Shown: positions 34,256-48,539 of the stretch, piece after piece
How the letters are laid out: every line of letters starts with the position of its first letter
Numbering within the stretch: position 1 is the first letter of the stretch
Assembly (NCBI RefSeq): GCF_035594125.1
Contig: NC_087181.1
Span: forward strand, 4,336,585-4,400,584
DNA length: 64,000 nucleotides
Reading direction: 5' to 3'
DNA from: Scylla paramamosain
Lineage: Eukaryota > Arthropoda > Malacostraca > Decapoda > Portunidae
The notes under the pieces: generated by a model
What the model saw: the letters and a program-made list of their open reading frames with translations, nothing else
What the model was told of the DNA's origin: nothing
Databases searched by the model: none
Position numbers and translations under genes: made by a program

Positions 34256-34294
34256 AGAAATGTTTCACGATCCACCGTATCGCGAAACATTTCT
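34256..34294. other. 16-bp stem, 7-nt loop inverted repeat
   Basis: AGAAATGTTTCACGAT (34256-34271) pairs with ATCGCGAAACATTTCT (34279-34294) with one mismatch; loop CCACCGT. Confidence 0.7.
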
Positions 34295-34940
34295 GCCCGC
34301 ACCCCGACTACTTTCAAGAGGCTGTAGTTGAAATTACACGAGTTTTAAGAGTGTTTCTACGGTTCTAGTGATAGACTGGTGAGGTCTCTACAGCATCAAC
34401 GGGAGAAGCAGTCTTGAAAACCCAGGTAATTATCTCTGTGGCCTTTGAAAATAGTCTGGTGAGAAAGCAAAGCTTTTCAGAATACAGGCACGTAACGAGT
34501 ACACCTTGCTTCATGAAAAACAAGTGCATTTATGATACCTGAGACTACCTTCCTACATTCCCCCAGTGACTGTATTGTATTTTTTTTTTTCTTTATCTCG
34601 CAGCATTAGCCTGTCTCTCATTGGTGAAAACACCCACACTACATGCATTACGTTATTTCATTAGTTTCAAGTCGCTATTTCAAATCTTATACATATAAGC
34701 CTCAATAAATACGAAAGTTGTTGTGTTGGCCTGCTTCACGTCTGCCAATCAGAGCGTTCTATTTTTCCGTTTTGTTTTGTACTCTTCGTAAAGCTCACGT
34801 ACCCTTCATTTGTCCTTACTTCTTGCCTCACACTGTATTGGTAAGTGTCTTCTACTGCTAATATAATCGTGATTCTATTATTTTGTATCATTACAAGTAG
34901 TATTGCGAGAGTGGCTCTGTTCTTAGTGACAATTACCTCA
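34295..34940. other. Unassigned sequence
   Basis: No recognised exon, repeat or element. Confidence 0.4.
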
Positions 34941-35060
34941 CCACAGTCTCCACCAATCAGCACCAAGTATTCAAGTCACGTGATGCTCTCTCCTTGCCGC
35001 CTCCTCAGCCATTCGCCCTGCGCCCGCTGACGTGACAAGTCTCCGGTTGTGTTACGGCGG
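34940..35060 (+). promoter_or_regulatory. Promoter-like cluster: CCAAT, E-box, CRE-like
   Basis: CCAATCAG near 34953, GTCACGTGATG near 34976 (CACGTG E-box in a CLEAR-like context) and GCTGACGTGAC near 35026 lie within 80 bp, just where GC content rises. A strong donor (TGTCCCAG|GTGAGTG, at 35698/35699) lies about 650 bp downstream, so a 5' noncoding exon is possible. No coding exon is tied to it. Confidence 0.35.
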
Positions 35061-35501
35061 TGAAGCAGTGTTGCGTTTATCCTTGGCGAGCATGTTGTGG
35101 TGGACTGCGATGTGGAGGGAGAGGTGGATGTGAGTATGGCCTAGTGGTGGATAGGGAGGAGTGGATAGTGGAAGAGAGATGTGGAGAGTAGGATGGTGGA
35201 AGGGAGAGGTGGAGATGGCTATGGCGGACGTGACTGGGTTGAGGTGGTGGTTGTGGTGGTGTTTGGTATGGTTGGAATGGTTGTAGGGGGTGTTGGTAGT
35301 GATGGTGAACGTGACTGGCTTGTGGTAAAGGTGGTTGTGGTTGTTGGGGATGGTGGTGGTTGTGTAACAGTGGTGGGGGTAGCGGACGTAACGGTGTTGT
35401 GGTTATTGAGAGGTTGGGGTGGTGATGTGGTGGTGGTGCTAGTTGGGAGTGGTGGTGTGGTGGTGGTGATGCTACGGTTGTCAGGGTTTATAGGAAGATG
35501 G

Positions 35502-35538
<37 letters not shown>

Positions 35539-35698
35539 CCTGTAATCAGCAAACTGTAGTCACTCGTTCGCTTGTTTCACCTGCCTGCTTCAGGCCTTCT
35601 TTCTCTCCCCTCTCCTCCCTCCCCGCTCCCTTCCTAGCCTGCCTGCCACCCTCTCCCCGCTCTTTCTCGCCTGGTCTCCCCTGCTTCTCGTGTCCCAG
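35061..35698 (+). other. GGT/GTT-rich stretch and possible 5' noncoding exon
   Basis: G-rich on the + strand from 35090 to 35500 (GGTGGTTGTGG-type), a (GT)n at 35503-35535, then a pyrimidine-rich stretch ending in the consensus donor. The 173-codon frame here is mainly Val/Gly from GGT/GTG repeats. Confidence 0.4.
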
Positions 35699-35964
35699 GT
35701 GAGTGTTACCTTATTTTGAGTCAGTATATAATGTTTTTTTATTTGAGAATGAAGTTCCACACGTAATGAAAGGTAGTAATCTGTGGTTTTGAATACAATT
35801 ATTGGACTATTTATGTAAACTTGCAATAGAAAATTAATTGTATTAGGAAATGTGTGTATATTTAAACAATTTCATCTATACAATGACCTGTGTGTGTAAG
35901 TTGGGAAGCTGAGCAGATAAATACGAGTACACCACCTATCTATCTGTCCGTCTTTCAGTCAGTC

Positions 35965-36210
35965 ATTCTGTTGATGGGGGACTGGTGGAGAGACAAATCT
36001 GTGTCTGTCTGTCCGTCTTTCAATCAATCACTCAGTCGGTCAGTCAGTCAGTTGATGGAGGACTGGTGGAGAGAGCAATCTGTGTCTATCTGTTTGTCCG
36101 TCTTTCAGTCACTCAGTCAATGTCAGTCAGTCAGTGTCAGTCAGTCAGTCAGTCTGTCTGTTGATGGAGGACTGATGGCGAGACCAATGTGTGCCTGTCT
36201 GTCTACGTGA
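35965..36210. repeat. Three-copy minisatellite, 81-108 bp, with GTCA sub-repeats
   Basis: Copies of TTGATGGAGGACTGGTGGAG start near 35970, 36052 and 36160, separated by CAGT/TCTG tetranucleotide runs of varied length. Confidence 0.8.
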
Positions 36211-36298
36211 TGCTTTCCTCCGCTGTTTCATTACGTAGACAAAATACAGGAACAGGAATATTGGTTTTATTTATTAATAGACTGGTGTGGTGGTAGTG

Positions 36299-36325
36299 GT
36301 GGCGGCGGCGGCGGCGGCGGCGGCA
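36299..36325. repeat. (GGC)n microsatellite
   Basis: Eight GGC triplets after GTGGTGGTAGTGGT. Confidence 0.9.
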
Positions 36326-36445
36326 TCAGTAGTATTCAGGCGTCACATCTGTTCCGTAATAGGGAATGAAGGCAATACGTATGCGATGGCAGCTTGAAGG
36401 TAACAACTGGTGATGAAAGGTGGTGGTTGGTGGTGGTGGCAGGGG

Positions 36446-37637
<1,192 letters not shown>

Positions 37638-37930
37638 GACGAGTGGAGTTGTGTTGTTCAATCAGTTTTTCTAATGTGTGTGAAGTGGTTGGCGTGGGTG
37701 GCAGGGACGTGGAGGGCGTCACGCTGGTAGTGTAGAAAAGAAAGCAAGAGAAAAGTGATGCGGTGCTGGTGTTTAATACCTGAGTGAAGTACTGGCGTCG
37801 TAAAGAGCATTTCTGGCCATTGTGGTTTCTGAGAGTTTAAATAGTGTGTTTTTGTAATGGCTCGTTTATCATATATTATATTTTCTCGTGGAAGAAAATT
37901 GTGTTTTTATATATATACATATGTATATAT

Positions 37931-38609
<679 letters not shown>

Positions 38610-38658
38610 CTTTCAGTACAAAAGAAAAATGCTTGAGAAAAGAAAAAACGAATCACGA

Positions 38659-38660
<2 letters not shown>

Positions 38661-38740
<80 letters not shown>
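38661..38740. repeat. (TA)n microsatellite
   Basis: About 40 TA units, 57 bp after the previous array. Confidence 0.97.
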
Positions 38741-38742
<2 letters not shown>

Positions 38743-38881
38743 ATTAAGTAAACAATTTTCCTCGACGTCAAGTCGACATCAAAACTTGCTCCATTCACTC
38801 CGTTCATTGCCAAACTGAGACCATGTGCCCGACACGTTAACAAAAACAAAAAAAAAAAGGAAAATAAATTCTATATTTCGC

Positions 38882-38883
<2 letters not shown>

Positions 38884-38965
<82 letters not shown>
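38884..38965. repeat. (GA)n microsatellite
   Basis: About 40 GA units. Confidence 0.97.
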
Positions 38966-38968
<3 letters not shown>

Positions 38969-39217
38969 GTGGCCAGTCTAAGGCGAAAGAGAAACCAAGG
39001 TAAACAAAACAAAGGGAAAGTGAGAGAGAAAACAAAAGAAAAATACAGATGAAAAGAAAATCTGCTGTAAAAAAGCACCGCAGAAACAAAAATGAATGAG
39101 AAAGTGTAATGAAACGATGTGATAATTGTGTGTTTTGTGAGCCAGCAATTGATTATGCTGCACCCCCGCCTCCTCTACCACTACCACTACTACCACTACT
39201 ACTACTACCACTGCAAG

Positions 39218-39398
39218 TGTTGGAGCAAGAGGTGACAGAAACGAAGAAGCGCAAACACCTGGAGATATCTGAGCCTGTTTAGGAAGTTACAAATAGAATA
39301 TGAAGCAAAACTCAGACTCGCTGAGAGAACTTTGAGAGGACCGTGAAGAACAACTCAAGAACAACAGGCCCGAAGTGGAGGACCTGTACGAGGCCAAG
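39218..39398 (+). pseudogene. Lamin-like exon (rod domain, coil 1B region), two frameshifts
   Basis: Lamins are nuclear intermediate-filament proteins of the lamina. Three frames in succession give EVTETKKRKHLEISE (to 39273), then LQIEYEAKLRLAERTLR (about 39287-39340), then REEQLKNNRPEVEDLYEAK (about 39340-39398). Joined, they follow the conserved invertebrate lamin segment E.TE.R..R..EISE...RL...YEAKL...L.ELR...EEQ...NR.E...LYE.K. The exon is bounded by an acceptor (CACTGCAAG, to 39217, after a CTA/CCA-rich tract) and a strong donor (GAGGCCAAG|GTGAGA). Two single-step frameshifts (near 39275-39285 and 39335-39340) break it, so it is a decayed duplicate, or the assembly has indel errors. Which of several lamin types it is cannot be told. 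Confidence 0.7.
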
Positions 39399-39494
39399 GT
39401 GAGAGAGAGTGAGAGGGGAGTGGATAGGTGACGGATTTGAACGGAAGAAAGATAAGGGTGGAGAGAATTGAAGGTTGTAATTTCTAGGGACATT

Positions 39495-39552
<58 letters not shown>

Positions 39553-40228
39553 GTGACGGATTTGGTCGTTAGAAAGACTAGGGTGGAGAGAATAAAAAAA
39601 AATGAGAGTAAAGTCAGTAAATATTTAACACGTTAGTCGCCACGCGTACCATCGCCGTTACATTTCAGACTATTCAAGGTTGCCGTGTGTACCACTGGCT
39701 GAACATTCATCACTTTTTTTCCCATTTTTTTTCTAACAATAAATTCCACTAAATAATGGGCAAAAATGAAACGCAGATCTTTTAAACAAATGTTGATTAT
39801 TAATTATCATTATTTTTAATGTGAGGCAAAAATAATGATGGTAAAATAATGAAAGAGTATCTTTTGTGAAGTGACATTGTAACTGGTCAAAATACAAAGG
39901 TGGAACTCTAAATTGTAATGATAAAACTTGTCTCAGTCACGGCTCAACATACAGATGTAGTATCCTTAACAACTGTCATCTATATATTCTTTTATTATAA
40001 AGAAAATCTGTGATTGCAAAACAACATAACATTTTTACCTACTCTTATTGAAATCGATACTACTCATATCTTGTACAAAGGAGAAACTTTTCCTGTAACA
40101 AATGAAAGCCTGTGTCCTGTTTGCTGCTGCACAAAGAAAAGGCTTTATCCTTGAACATTCATATAAACAGCTTCTTCATTCCTTGTGTAATGAAAACAGT
40201 GACTCAAGAAATGATTATGATTATAGCA
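39399..40228. other. Intron-like sequence; (GA)n at 39497-39549
   Basis: Starts at the lamin-like donor. Contains the GA array, a repeated GGTGACGGATTTG segment on both sides of it (39430 and 39553), and AT-rich unassigned sequence. Confidence 0.5.
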
Positions 40229-42351
40229 ATTTTTTATTTTTTATTTTTTTTTTTTTTTTATGTAGGAGGGACACTGGCCAAGGGCAACAAAAATGTAAAA
40301 AAAAATGCCCAATAAAATGTTAGTCTCATAAAAGGGTCAAAGCAGTGGTCAAAAATTGATGAATAAGTGTCTTGAAACCTCCCTCTTGAAGGAATTCAAG
40401 TCATAGGAAGGTGGAAATACAGAAGCAGGCAGGGAGTTCCAGAGTTTACCAGAGAAAGGGATGAATGATTGAGAATACTGGTTAACTCTTGCGTTAGAGA
40501 GGTGGACAGAATAGGGATGAGAGAAAGAAGAAAGTCTTGTGCAGCGAGGCCGCGGAAGGAGGGGAGGCATGCAGTTAGCAAGATCAGAAGAGCAGTTAGC
40601 ATGAAAATAGTGGTAGAAGACAGTTAGAGATGCAACATCGCGGCGGTGAGAGAGAGGGTGAAGGCAGTCAGTTAGAGGAGAGGAGTTGATGAAACGAAAA
40701 GCTTTTGATTCCACCCTGTCAAGAAGAGCAGTATGAGTGGAACCCCCCCAGATATGTGAAGCATACTCCATACATGGACAGATAAGGCCCATGTACAGAG
40801 TTAGCATCTGGGGGGGGGGTGAGAAAAACTGGCGGAGACGTCTCAGAACGCCTAACTTCATAGATGTTTTAGATAGAGATAAGATGTGAAGTTTCCAGTT
40901 CAGATTATAAGTAAAGGACAGACCAAGGATGTTCAGTGTAGAAGAGGAGGACAGTTGAGTGTCATTGAAGAAGAGGGGATAGTTGTCTGGAAGGTTGTGT
41001 CAAGTTGATAGATGGAGGAATTGAGTTTTTGAGGCATTGAACAATACCAAGTTTGCTCTGCCCCAATCAGAAATTTTAGAAAAATCATAAATCAAGTGTT
41101 CTGTGGCTTCCCTGCGTGAAATGTTTACCTCCTGAAGGGTTGGACGTCTATGAAAAGACGTCGAAAAGTGCAGGGTGGTATCATCAGCGTAGGAGTGGAT
41201 AGGACAAGAAATTTGGTTTAGAAGATCATTAATGAATAATAAGAAGAGAGTGAGTAACAGGACAGAACCCTGAGGAACACCACTGTTAATAGATTTAGGA
41301 GAAGAACAGTGACCGTCTACCACGGCAGCAATAGAACGGTCAGAAAGGAAACTTGAGATAAAGTTACAGAGAAGGATAGAAGCCGTAGGAGAGTAGTTTG
41401 GAAATCAAAGCTTTGTGCCAGACTCTATCAAAAGCTTTTGATATGTCCAAGGCAACAGCAAAAGTTTCACCAAAATCTCTAAAAGAGGATGGCCAAGACT
41501 CAGTAAAGAAAGCCAGATCACCAGTAAACCGGCCTTGACGGAACCCATACTGGCGATCAGATAGAAGGTTGTGAAGTGATAGATTTTAAGAATCTTCCTG
41601 TTGAGGATAGATTCAAAAACTTTAGATAGGCAGGAAATTAAAGCAATAGGACGGTAGTTTCAGGGATTTGAACGGTCACCCTTTTTAGGAACAGGCTGAA
41701 TGTAGGCAAACTTCCAGCAAGAAGGAAAGGTAGATGTTGACAGACAGAGCTGAAAGAGTTTGACTAGGCAAGGTGCAAGCACGGAGGCACAGTTTCGGAG
41801 AATAGGAGGGACCCCATCAGGTCCATAAGCCTTTCGAGGGTTTAGGCCAGCAAGGGCATGGAAAAAAAATCATTACGAAGAATTTTAACAGGTGGCATGA
41901 AGTAGTCAGAGGCTATAGGAGAGGGAGGAACAAGCTCAGAATCGTCCAAGGTAGAGTTTTTGGCAAGGGTTTGAGCGAAGAGTTCAGCTTTAGAAGTAGA
42001 TGTGATAGCAGTGGTGCTATCTGGTTGAAATAAAGGAGGGAAAGAAGAAGAAGCAAAGTTATTGGAGATATTTTTGGCTAGATGCCAGAAATCACGAGGG
42101 GAGTTAGATCTTGAAAGGTTTTGACACTTTCTGTTAATGAAGGAGTTTTTTGGCTAGTTGGAGAACAGACTTGGCATGGTTCCGGGCAGAAATATAAAGT
42201 GCATGAGATTCTGGTGATGGAAGGATTAAGTACCTTTTGTGGGCCACCTCTCTATCATGTATAGCACGAGAACAAGCTGTGTTAAACCAAGGTTTAGAAG
42301 GTTTAGGACGAGAAAAAGAGTGAGGAATGTAGGCCTCCATGCCAGACACTA
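40229..42351 (-). mobile_element. EN+RT LINE copy 3: 5'-truncated, poly-A at 3' end
   Basis: Minus strand. The 3' end has a T-rich run on the + strand (40229-40260), i.e. a poly-A tail, followed by the 3' UTR blocks shared with copy 1. Coding remnants: [20 protein letters not shown] and [16 protein letters not shown] (RT palm with catalytic YADD, 41323-41000), [14 protein letters not shown], and [20 protein letters not shown] (40861-40349). At the 5' end homology stops at 42351 within the segment before RT ([20 protein letters not shown]). Several frameshifts make it non-functional. It sits between the two lamin-like exons in opposite orientation. Confidence 0.93.
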
Positions 42352-43105
<754 letters not shown>

Positions 43106-43132
43106 AAAAAAAAATTACAACCCTGTTAGAAT

Positions 43133-43133
<1 letters not shown>

Positions 43134-43221
<88 letters not shown>
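43134..43221. repeat. (GA)n microsatellite
   Basis: About 43 GA units. Confidence 0.97.
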
Positions 43222-43225
<4 letters not shown>

Positions 43226-43275
43226 TTTGGGTTTGTCTGTCGCTTTTTTTTTTCTTCAGAAAAATTTGTTTGATC

Positions 43276-43360
43276 TACTACTACTACTAACATATCTACT
43301 ACCACCACCACCACCATCACCACCACTACCACTACTACCAATACCACCACCACCACCACC

Positions 43361-43431
<71 letters not shown>

Positions 43432-43545
43432 CACCACCACCACCACCACCACCAACACCGCCACTGCTACTACTACTACTACTACTACTACTAACACCAC
43501 CACCACCACCACCACCACCACCACTACTACTACCACCACCACCAG

Positions 43546-43580
<35 letters not shown>
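43276..43580. repeat. Compound (CTA)n/(CCA)n triplet array
   Basis: Blocks of CTA and CCA triplets alternate for about 300 bp and run directly into the acceptor of the lamin-tail-like exon. Confidence 0.95.
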
Positions 43581-43586
43581 TTGCAG

Positions 43587-43831
43587 GTGACCCATGAACT
43601 ACCCCTAAGAATTGTGATGAAGAACCAGAAGTGGGCTGTAGGTGACGAGATAACTACCCCAGGTCATCCCGGAAGTGGCGAGGTGACCCCATACAACTCC
43701 AAAAGGTCGTGGAGGACGCCAGGCATAGCCACGTGGTCGCCTACACTCAGCCATCCACCTCACCTGCCCCAGACTGCCACCCGGACATCATCCAATCACA
43801 AGAACCCAGATAAGCCCTTCCGGGTTCCTTG
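43587..43831 (+). pseudogene. Lamin-like tail exon (end of Ig-fold/LTD), probable frameshift
   Basis: After the acceptor ACTATTGCAG (to 43586) the frame reads VTHELPLRIVMKNQKWAVGD then EITT. This matches the late lamin-tail segment (THEPP..IVMK.QKW.VGD...T) of arthropod lamins, where the Ig-fold ends. The expected continuation (LVN..GEEVA) is only partly visible as GSGEVTPYNSKR. A shifted frame gives VVEDARHSHVVAYTQPSTSP and stops at TAA (about 43809-43811), while the first frame runs on to a TAG near 43851. A terminal CaaX box was not found. It lies 4.2 kb downstream of the rod-domain exon on the same strand, consistent with one locus. Confidence 0.6.
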
Positions 43832-44441
43832 GTTGTGGTTAGCTAGCTAGTTTATTTAGGAGTCGCTTGCTGTAGATAGGAACCCTCCTAAGTCTGTTGC
43901 ATTTTTTTTTTTTTTTTGTGGTGTAACGCTGTGCTCTACGTGAGTGATAGTGTTTATCTTTATTACTTGCTTTTTTTTTTCCTGAAGACCAGTTCTGTGG
44001 TTATCTTGGAGGTTAACGGAGAAGAATACTTCACACCTGTGTTTGTTGTTTTTTTTTTTTTTTTTATTGGTCACTTTTTTGTTGTGATTGTTATTTATTT
44101 ATTTATTTTTATTGAAATATGTGAGTGTGAATGCAGTACAATATATACAGATGTGCATTCCAGAGTGAAAGGAAGGCGTGCACAGAGTAAAGTGCACAGG
44201 ATGCAATGCCTTTTTTTTTTTTTTATCACCAGATCTTGATTGATTTAAGGAAATGAAAACTTTAATGTGAGTACCTTACAAAGACACTTGACAATACTGA
44301 TGTCACCTCACCTCGTGCTTTCACCTTAACACCTACAAACATTGGCTAGACACAAGGTCATATAAATAATTTATTCCCATTCATTCTCATCTTTACAAAT
44401 TACAGTCTTTACACATCAAATCACCTTTATTCATACACTTT
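43832..44441. other. Unassigned, T-homopolymer-rich
   Basis: Several T10-T17 runs (43904, 43970, 44050, 44211). No gene or element ends. Confidence 0.5.
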
Positions 44442-45471
44442 AGGGGGGTTGAAGGATCGCTAATCCCATGTTAAATTGCCTATATTCAATTCGTATTTCC
44501 TCCCTCATTTATTGACCAATTCATTTAAAAAATATTTTGATCAGGAGAACAATAGAAGAACAATGTCTATCGTTTTTTTTTTTTTTTTTGTACGATAAGA
44601 TTTTTTTTTTTTCGATGAAAAGTGAAAATAAAAACTCTTTCAAATATTTACTTTCAAATATTTGTCAGAAATCAAAATCAACTCCAAGCCAAAATTAAGA
44701 TAGCAGACTTTGTTCGCCTCTTATAGTTCAATAAGCCGCAATAGCCCATATATGTGTAACAGCAATAACAACGGAGATAATTTTTATATGCCAAAATCCG
44801 CCATTTTAAGATATGTCAAAGTTTAAGGGGTGACTATAATTCACCTATTGCAGCTAAGGACTTGAAATTCACATGATATATACATCACAATATGTTGAAA
44901 AAGCAGACATAGATTAATTTAGTTACTCCGATTGGTTTTGTACATAGACCTAAAGGGATTCATGATTTCACCCTTAATTACCGGGGGGGGAGTGGGGAAG
45001 GCGGGTGAAAACAATTTTTGTTATATTTCGACTTATTTTTAAATAAAAACCAGTGTTTAACTGTTTAAAAATAAATAAAATATTAATGCAAAAGATATCT
45101 AATGCGGACACATTAACTATTTGCTAGATTTACGGAAAAATAATTATTTAATTTTTCGTATAAAAATTTGAAAAAATAGTTAGACGTAAAATTTCGTGCT
45201 CTCTAATGTTGTACGCAGCAAAAGAACCGTAGATATTCATAGGAGACTGAAGAAGAACGGGTATGTCAGAAAAAAAATAAATAAATTCTCATACATGTCT
45301 CGCGGCGGGCGAAACCGTGGAATTTCTTAACAGAAGACCTCGTTACATAAGGGGATTTTTTTTTTTTAATCAAAATGTTAGTTACATATATCAAAAGTGG
45401 AAAAAAAAATGTAGAAAATCATAAAAGAAAAAACTTGAATTTTTTTCATGTCCGGATCGTTCAACCCCCCT
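44442..45471. mobile_element. Candidate non-autonomous DNA transposon, ~1.03 kb
   Basis: The left end is AGGGGGGTTGAAGGATCG (44442-44459). The right end reads AGGGGGGTTGAACGATCC on the opposite strand (45471-45454), so 16 of 18 bases agree. The interior is AT-rich with no long ORF. No clear target site duplication was found, and the superfamily cannot be told from these termini. Confidence 0.45.
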
Positions 45472-45561
45472 TGATGCAAAAAATGTTTGCTCGCCTGGCG
45501 TTGTTAACACACACGACACACTCTTCTTCCCTTGAGAAAAGATAGTAGCCTCACGAGTGTC

Positions 45562-45745
45562 TTACTGTTTCATTGCAGAGCCTCTCCTCTTGATGACGAC
45601 GTGTACACTGTCAGCTACACTTTGCAGCGTCTCAGACTTAAATTTTTCCCAATATCTTTGTATCTCAATTTCAGATAAATTGTTCTCTTTCCAAGGGTTG
45701 AGGAGAACATGGTCGTGCTTCAAGTGAAGCCACTACAGCCACTCC
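45562..45745 (-). pseudogene. Transposase C-terminus-like fragment
   Basis: Minus strand frame HDHVLLNPWKENNLSEIEIQ continues to RYWEKFKSETLQSVADSVHV and VIKRRGSAMKQ, then TAA (45564-45562). The ending L..V.DSVH.VIK..G resembles Tc1/mariner transposase C-termini (SMP.R...VI...G...KY), but only loosely, and the upstream DDE part is absent. On the + strand the same stretch has an acceptor-like and donor-like pair, so an unrelated exon is an alternative. Confidence 0.3.
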
Positions 45746-46615
45746 CTGACAAGTCTTCCACACTGGTGAGTGTTGTTCAAGCATGTCTTAGTATTGCTAA
45801 TTCCTTATTTCCCAGAATATGTACCACTATGTTATGGAAATGCCTTACCAACACAAATAACGTCAAGCAAAAATAAACTCTAAACTAACTAAGTGATGAA
45901 AAACGTAGCATCATCCGCTGCACAAAACAATATAGCAGTGAAGTGACACTGCTAGGACTTGAAGCAACACCCGCCTGCCTCACTGACACCTGCCGTGGTG
46001 CCAGGGGACGCCCAGGCCTGTGCTGCCTCCACGCTGAGAGAGGGAGAAAGAGAAGAGCATCAGAGAGGAATGACCGTGGCAGAAAGGATGGTGTGTTAGG
46101 TGACTGGTTCAGACAGTGACAGTGGACAGAAGAAATGCTGGAGAAAGATTAGACCACAGGTGGTTCATGTTGTAGTTGTTCAAGGTTTGGCAGAAAACTT
46201 TTTTTCTAGACAGACAGTGGCAGCAGACACAAAAGAGAGGATGGTGTGGTGGACAAGAGGATGCAGGGAGACGGCAGACAGAATGGAAGCTACAGATGAA
46301 AGAAGAGCAGGTTAAGCCATGACAGCAGACAGACACACAGACAGACAGATTGGATCAGAAAGTATTATTATTTAGTGAGGTAATGGGGACCTGTACAACC
46401 CTTCACAGTGCTGACTACTTGATAGCAGAGGTGGTTCATGTTGGTTCAGTATTTCAGGATTTGGTTTGAGGCTGTTACGTGAAAAGAACAGTCTGAGGAA
46501 CGACAAGTTGTATTGTCACTTGTAAACAAAGTGGCACAGTGTTATTATAACATTTAGAGCCAAAGCTGTACCAGCTGCCTCAGTGTGCCATGTCCATTAT
46601 ATACTGACAGTCACC
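45746..46615. other. Unassigned sequence
   Basis: No recognised exon or element. The small frame at 46100-46315 has no family resemblance. Confidence 0.4.
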
Positions 46616-48036
46616 TTTGTCATAGGAGAGGGAGGAACAAACCTTGAATCGTCCAAGGTAGAGTTTTTAGCAAAGGTTTGAGCGAAGAGTTCAGCTTTAG
46701 AGATAGATGTGATAGCAGTGGTGCCATCTGGTTGAAATAAAGGAGGGAAAGAAGATGAAGCAAAGTTACAATACTCGTAGATGGTTTTGGGTAAGTGCCA
46801 GAAATCACGAGGGGAGTTAGATCTTGAAAGGTTTTGACACTTTCTGTAATGAAGGAGTTTTTGGATAGTTGGAGTTGGCATGGTTCCGGGCAGAAATGTA
46901 AAGTGCATGAGATTCTGGTGATGGAAGGCTTAAGCACCTTTGGTGGGCCACCTCTCTATCATGTATAGCACAAGAACAAGCTATGTTAAACCAAGTTTTG
47001 GAAGGTTTAGGTCAAGAAAAAGAGTGAGGAATGTACGCCTCCATGCCAGACTATCACCTCTTATGCACCTCTTATGCACTCGGCACACAGAGACGGTCTC
47101 TGTCACGGAAGCAGTAGTCATTCCAAGGAAAATCAGCAAAATACCTCCTCAAGTTCCCCCAACTAGCAGAGGCAAAACGCCAGATAAATAAGAGGCACCT
47201 TCGCTTAGGGGATCCTGAGGAGGGATTGGAGCGATAGGACAAGATACAGATACTAGACATGGTCGGAGAGCCCAACAGAGAAGAGAGGGTAACAGCATAA
47301 GCAGAAGGATTAGAGGTCAGGAAAAGGTCAACAATGTTGGGCCTATCTCCAAGACGGTCAGGAATACGAGTAGGGTGTTGCACCAATTGCTCTAGGTCGT
47401 GGAGAATGGCAAAGTTGAAGGCTAGTTCACCAGGATGGTCAGTGAAGGGAGAGGAAAGCCAAAGCTGGTGGTGAACATTGAAGTCTCCAAGAATGGAGAT
47501 CCCTGCAAAAGGGAAGAGAGTCAGAATGTGAACCACTTTGGAAGTTAAGTAGTCAAAGAATTTCTCATAGTCAGAGGAGTTAGGAGAGAGGTATACAGCA
47601 GATAAATTTAGTATGAGAGTGACTCTGTTGTCGTAGCCAGATGGTGGAAAACTCGGAAGATTCAAGAGCGTGGGCACGAAAGCAGGTTAAGTCATTGCGC
47701 ACATAAACACAACATCCAGCTTTGGATCGAAAATGAGGATAGAGAAAGTAGGATGGAACAGAAAAGGGGCTACTGTCAGTTGCCTCTGACACCTGAGTTT
47801 CAGTGAGAAAAAAGATGAGGAGGTTTAGAAGAGGAGAGGCAGTGTTCTCCAGATTGAACGCGAATGTTGCAGAAGTTTATGAAGAAAAACTGAGAGGGAT
47901 GTCAAAACATTTAGGGTCGTTACCAGAAGAGCAGTCTGACCCGGGGACATTTGTGGTCCGCTCACCAGATGGGGACTCCGAGGCTGGTGTAGGAGTATGT
48001 GTGTAAGTAGGTGCTTGTAGTTTTGTGTGCAGGAAG
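46616..48036 (-). mobile_element. EN+RT LINE copy 2: endonuclease half only
   Basis: Minus strand. Frames give [20 protein letters not shown], then [18 protein letters not shown] (47792-47580), then the endonuclease block [20 protein letters not shown] and [20 protein letters not shown] (47677-47072), then the linker [23 protein letters not shown]. It stops in the linker at 46616, so the RT and 3' UTR are missing. Homology to copy 1 ends at the 5' side at 48036. It is broken by several indels. The codon that is TGA in copy 1 is CGA here. Confidence 0.9.
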
Positions 48037-48455
48037 AGAGATATCTCCATGATTATAAGGTTTGGTATGAGTGAAAACATCCTTTGGTTTCCACAGATAT
48101 GTACACACTAGTAACAGTTTCCATCTGTAGCACCAGAAACTGTCTTCCTCACACGAATTGTTTCATTGCCGGGACTTGAAGGCTGATGAAGCAGAGCGGC
48201 GGAGGTCACGCCCCTAAAAAAGAAAGAAAGAAAATGAAAAAAAAGAGATGAAAGGGAGAATGAGAAAAAAATGGCGAAACAAGAGGAAAATGGGAAAAAA
48301 TAAAGGAAAAAATTACGAATAAAGACAAAAGGAAAAATGAGGAGAGAGGGAAAAAAGGGGAAAAATGGAGTAAAGAGGGGAGCACTTAGGGAAAACAAAT
48401 CAAACAATAGGGCATTAGATTGTGATTAGGTGCAGCAGGGATGGATCATGACGAT

Positions 48456-48456
<1 letters not shown>
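48037..48456. other. A-rich low-complexity sequence
   Basis: GAAAAA/GGGAAAAA-type purine-rich sequence (48220-48400). No gene. Confidence 0.6.

Positions 48457-48534
<78 letters not shown>
48457..48534. repeat. (GA)n microsatellite
   Basis: About 38 GA units; a short (AC)n follows at 48548-48565. Confidence 0.97.

Positions 48535-48539
<5 letters not shown>

Noticed and set aside
35181..35702. 173-codon Val/Gly-rich frame
   Set aside because: Produced by GGT/GTG-rich sequence and a (GT)n; no domain.
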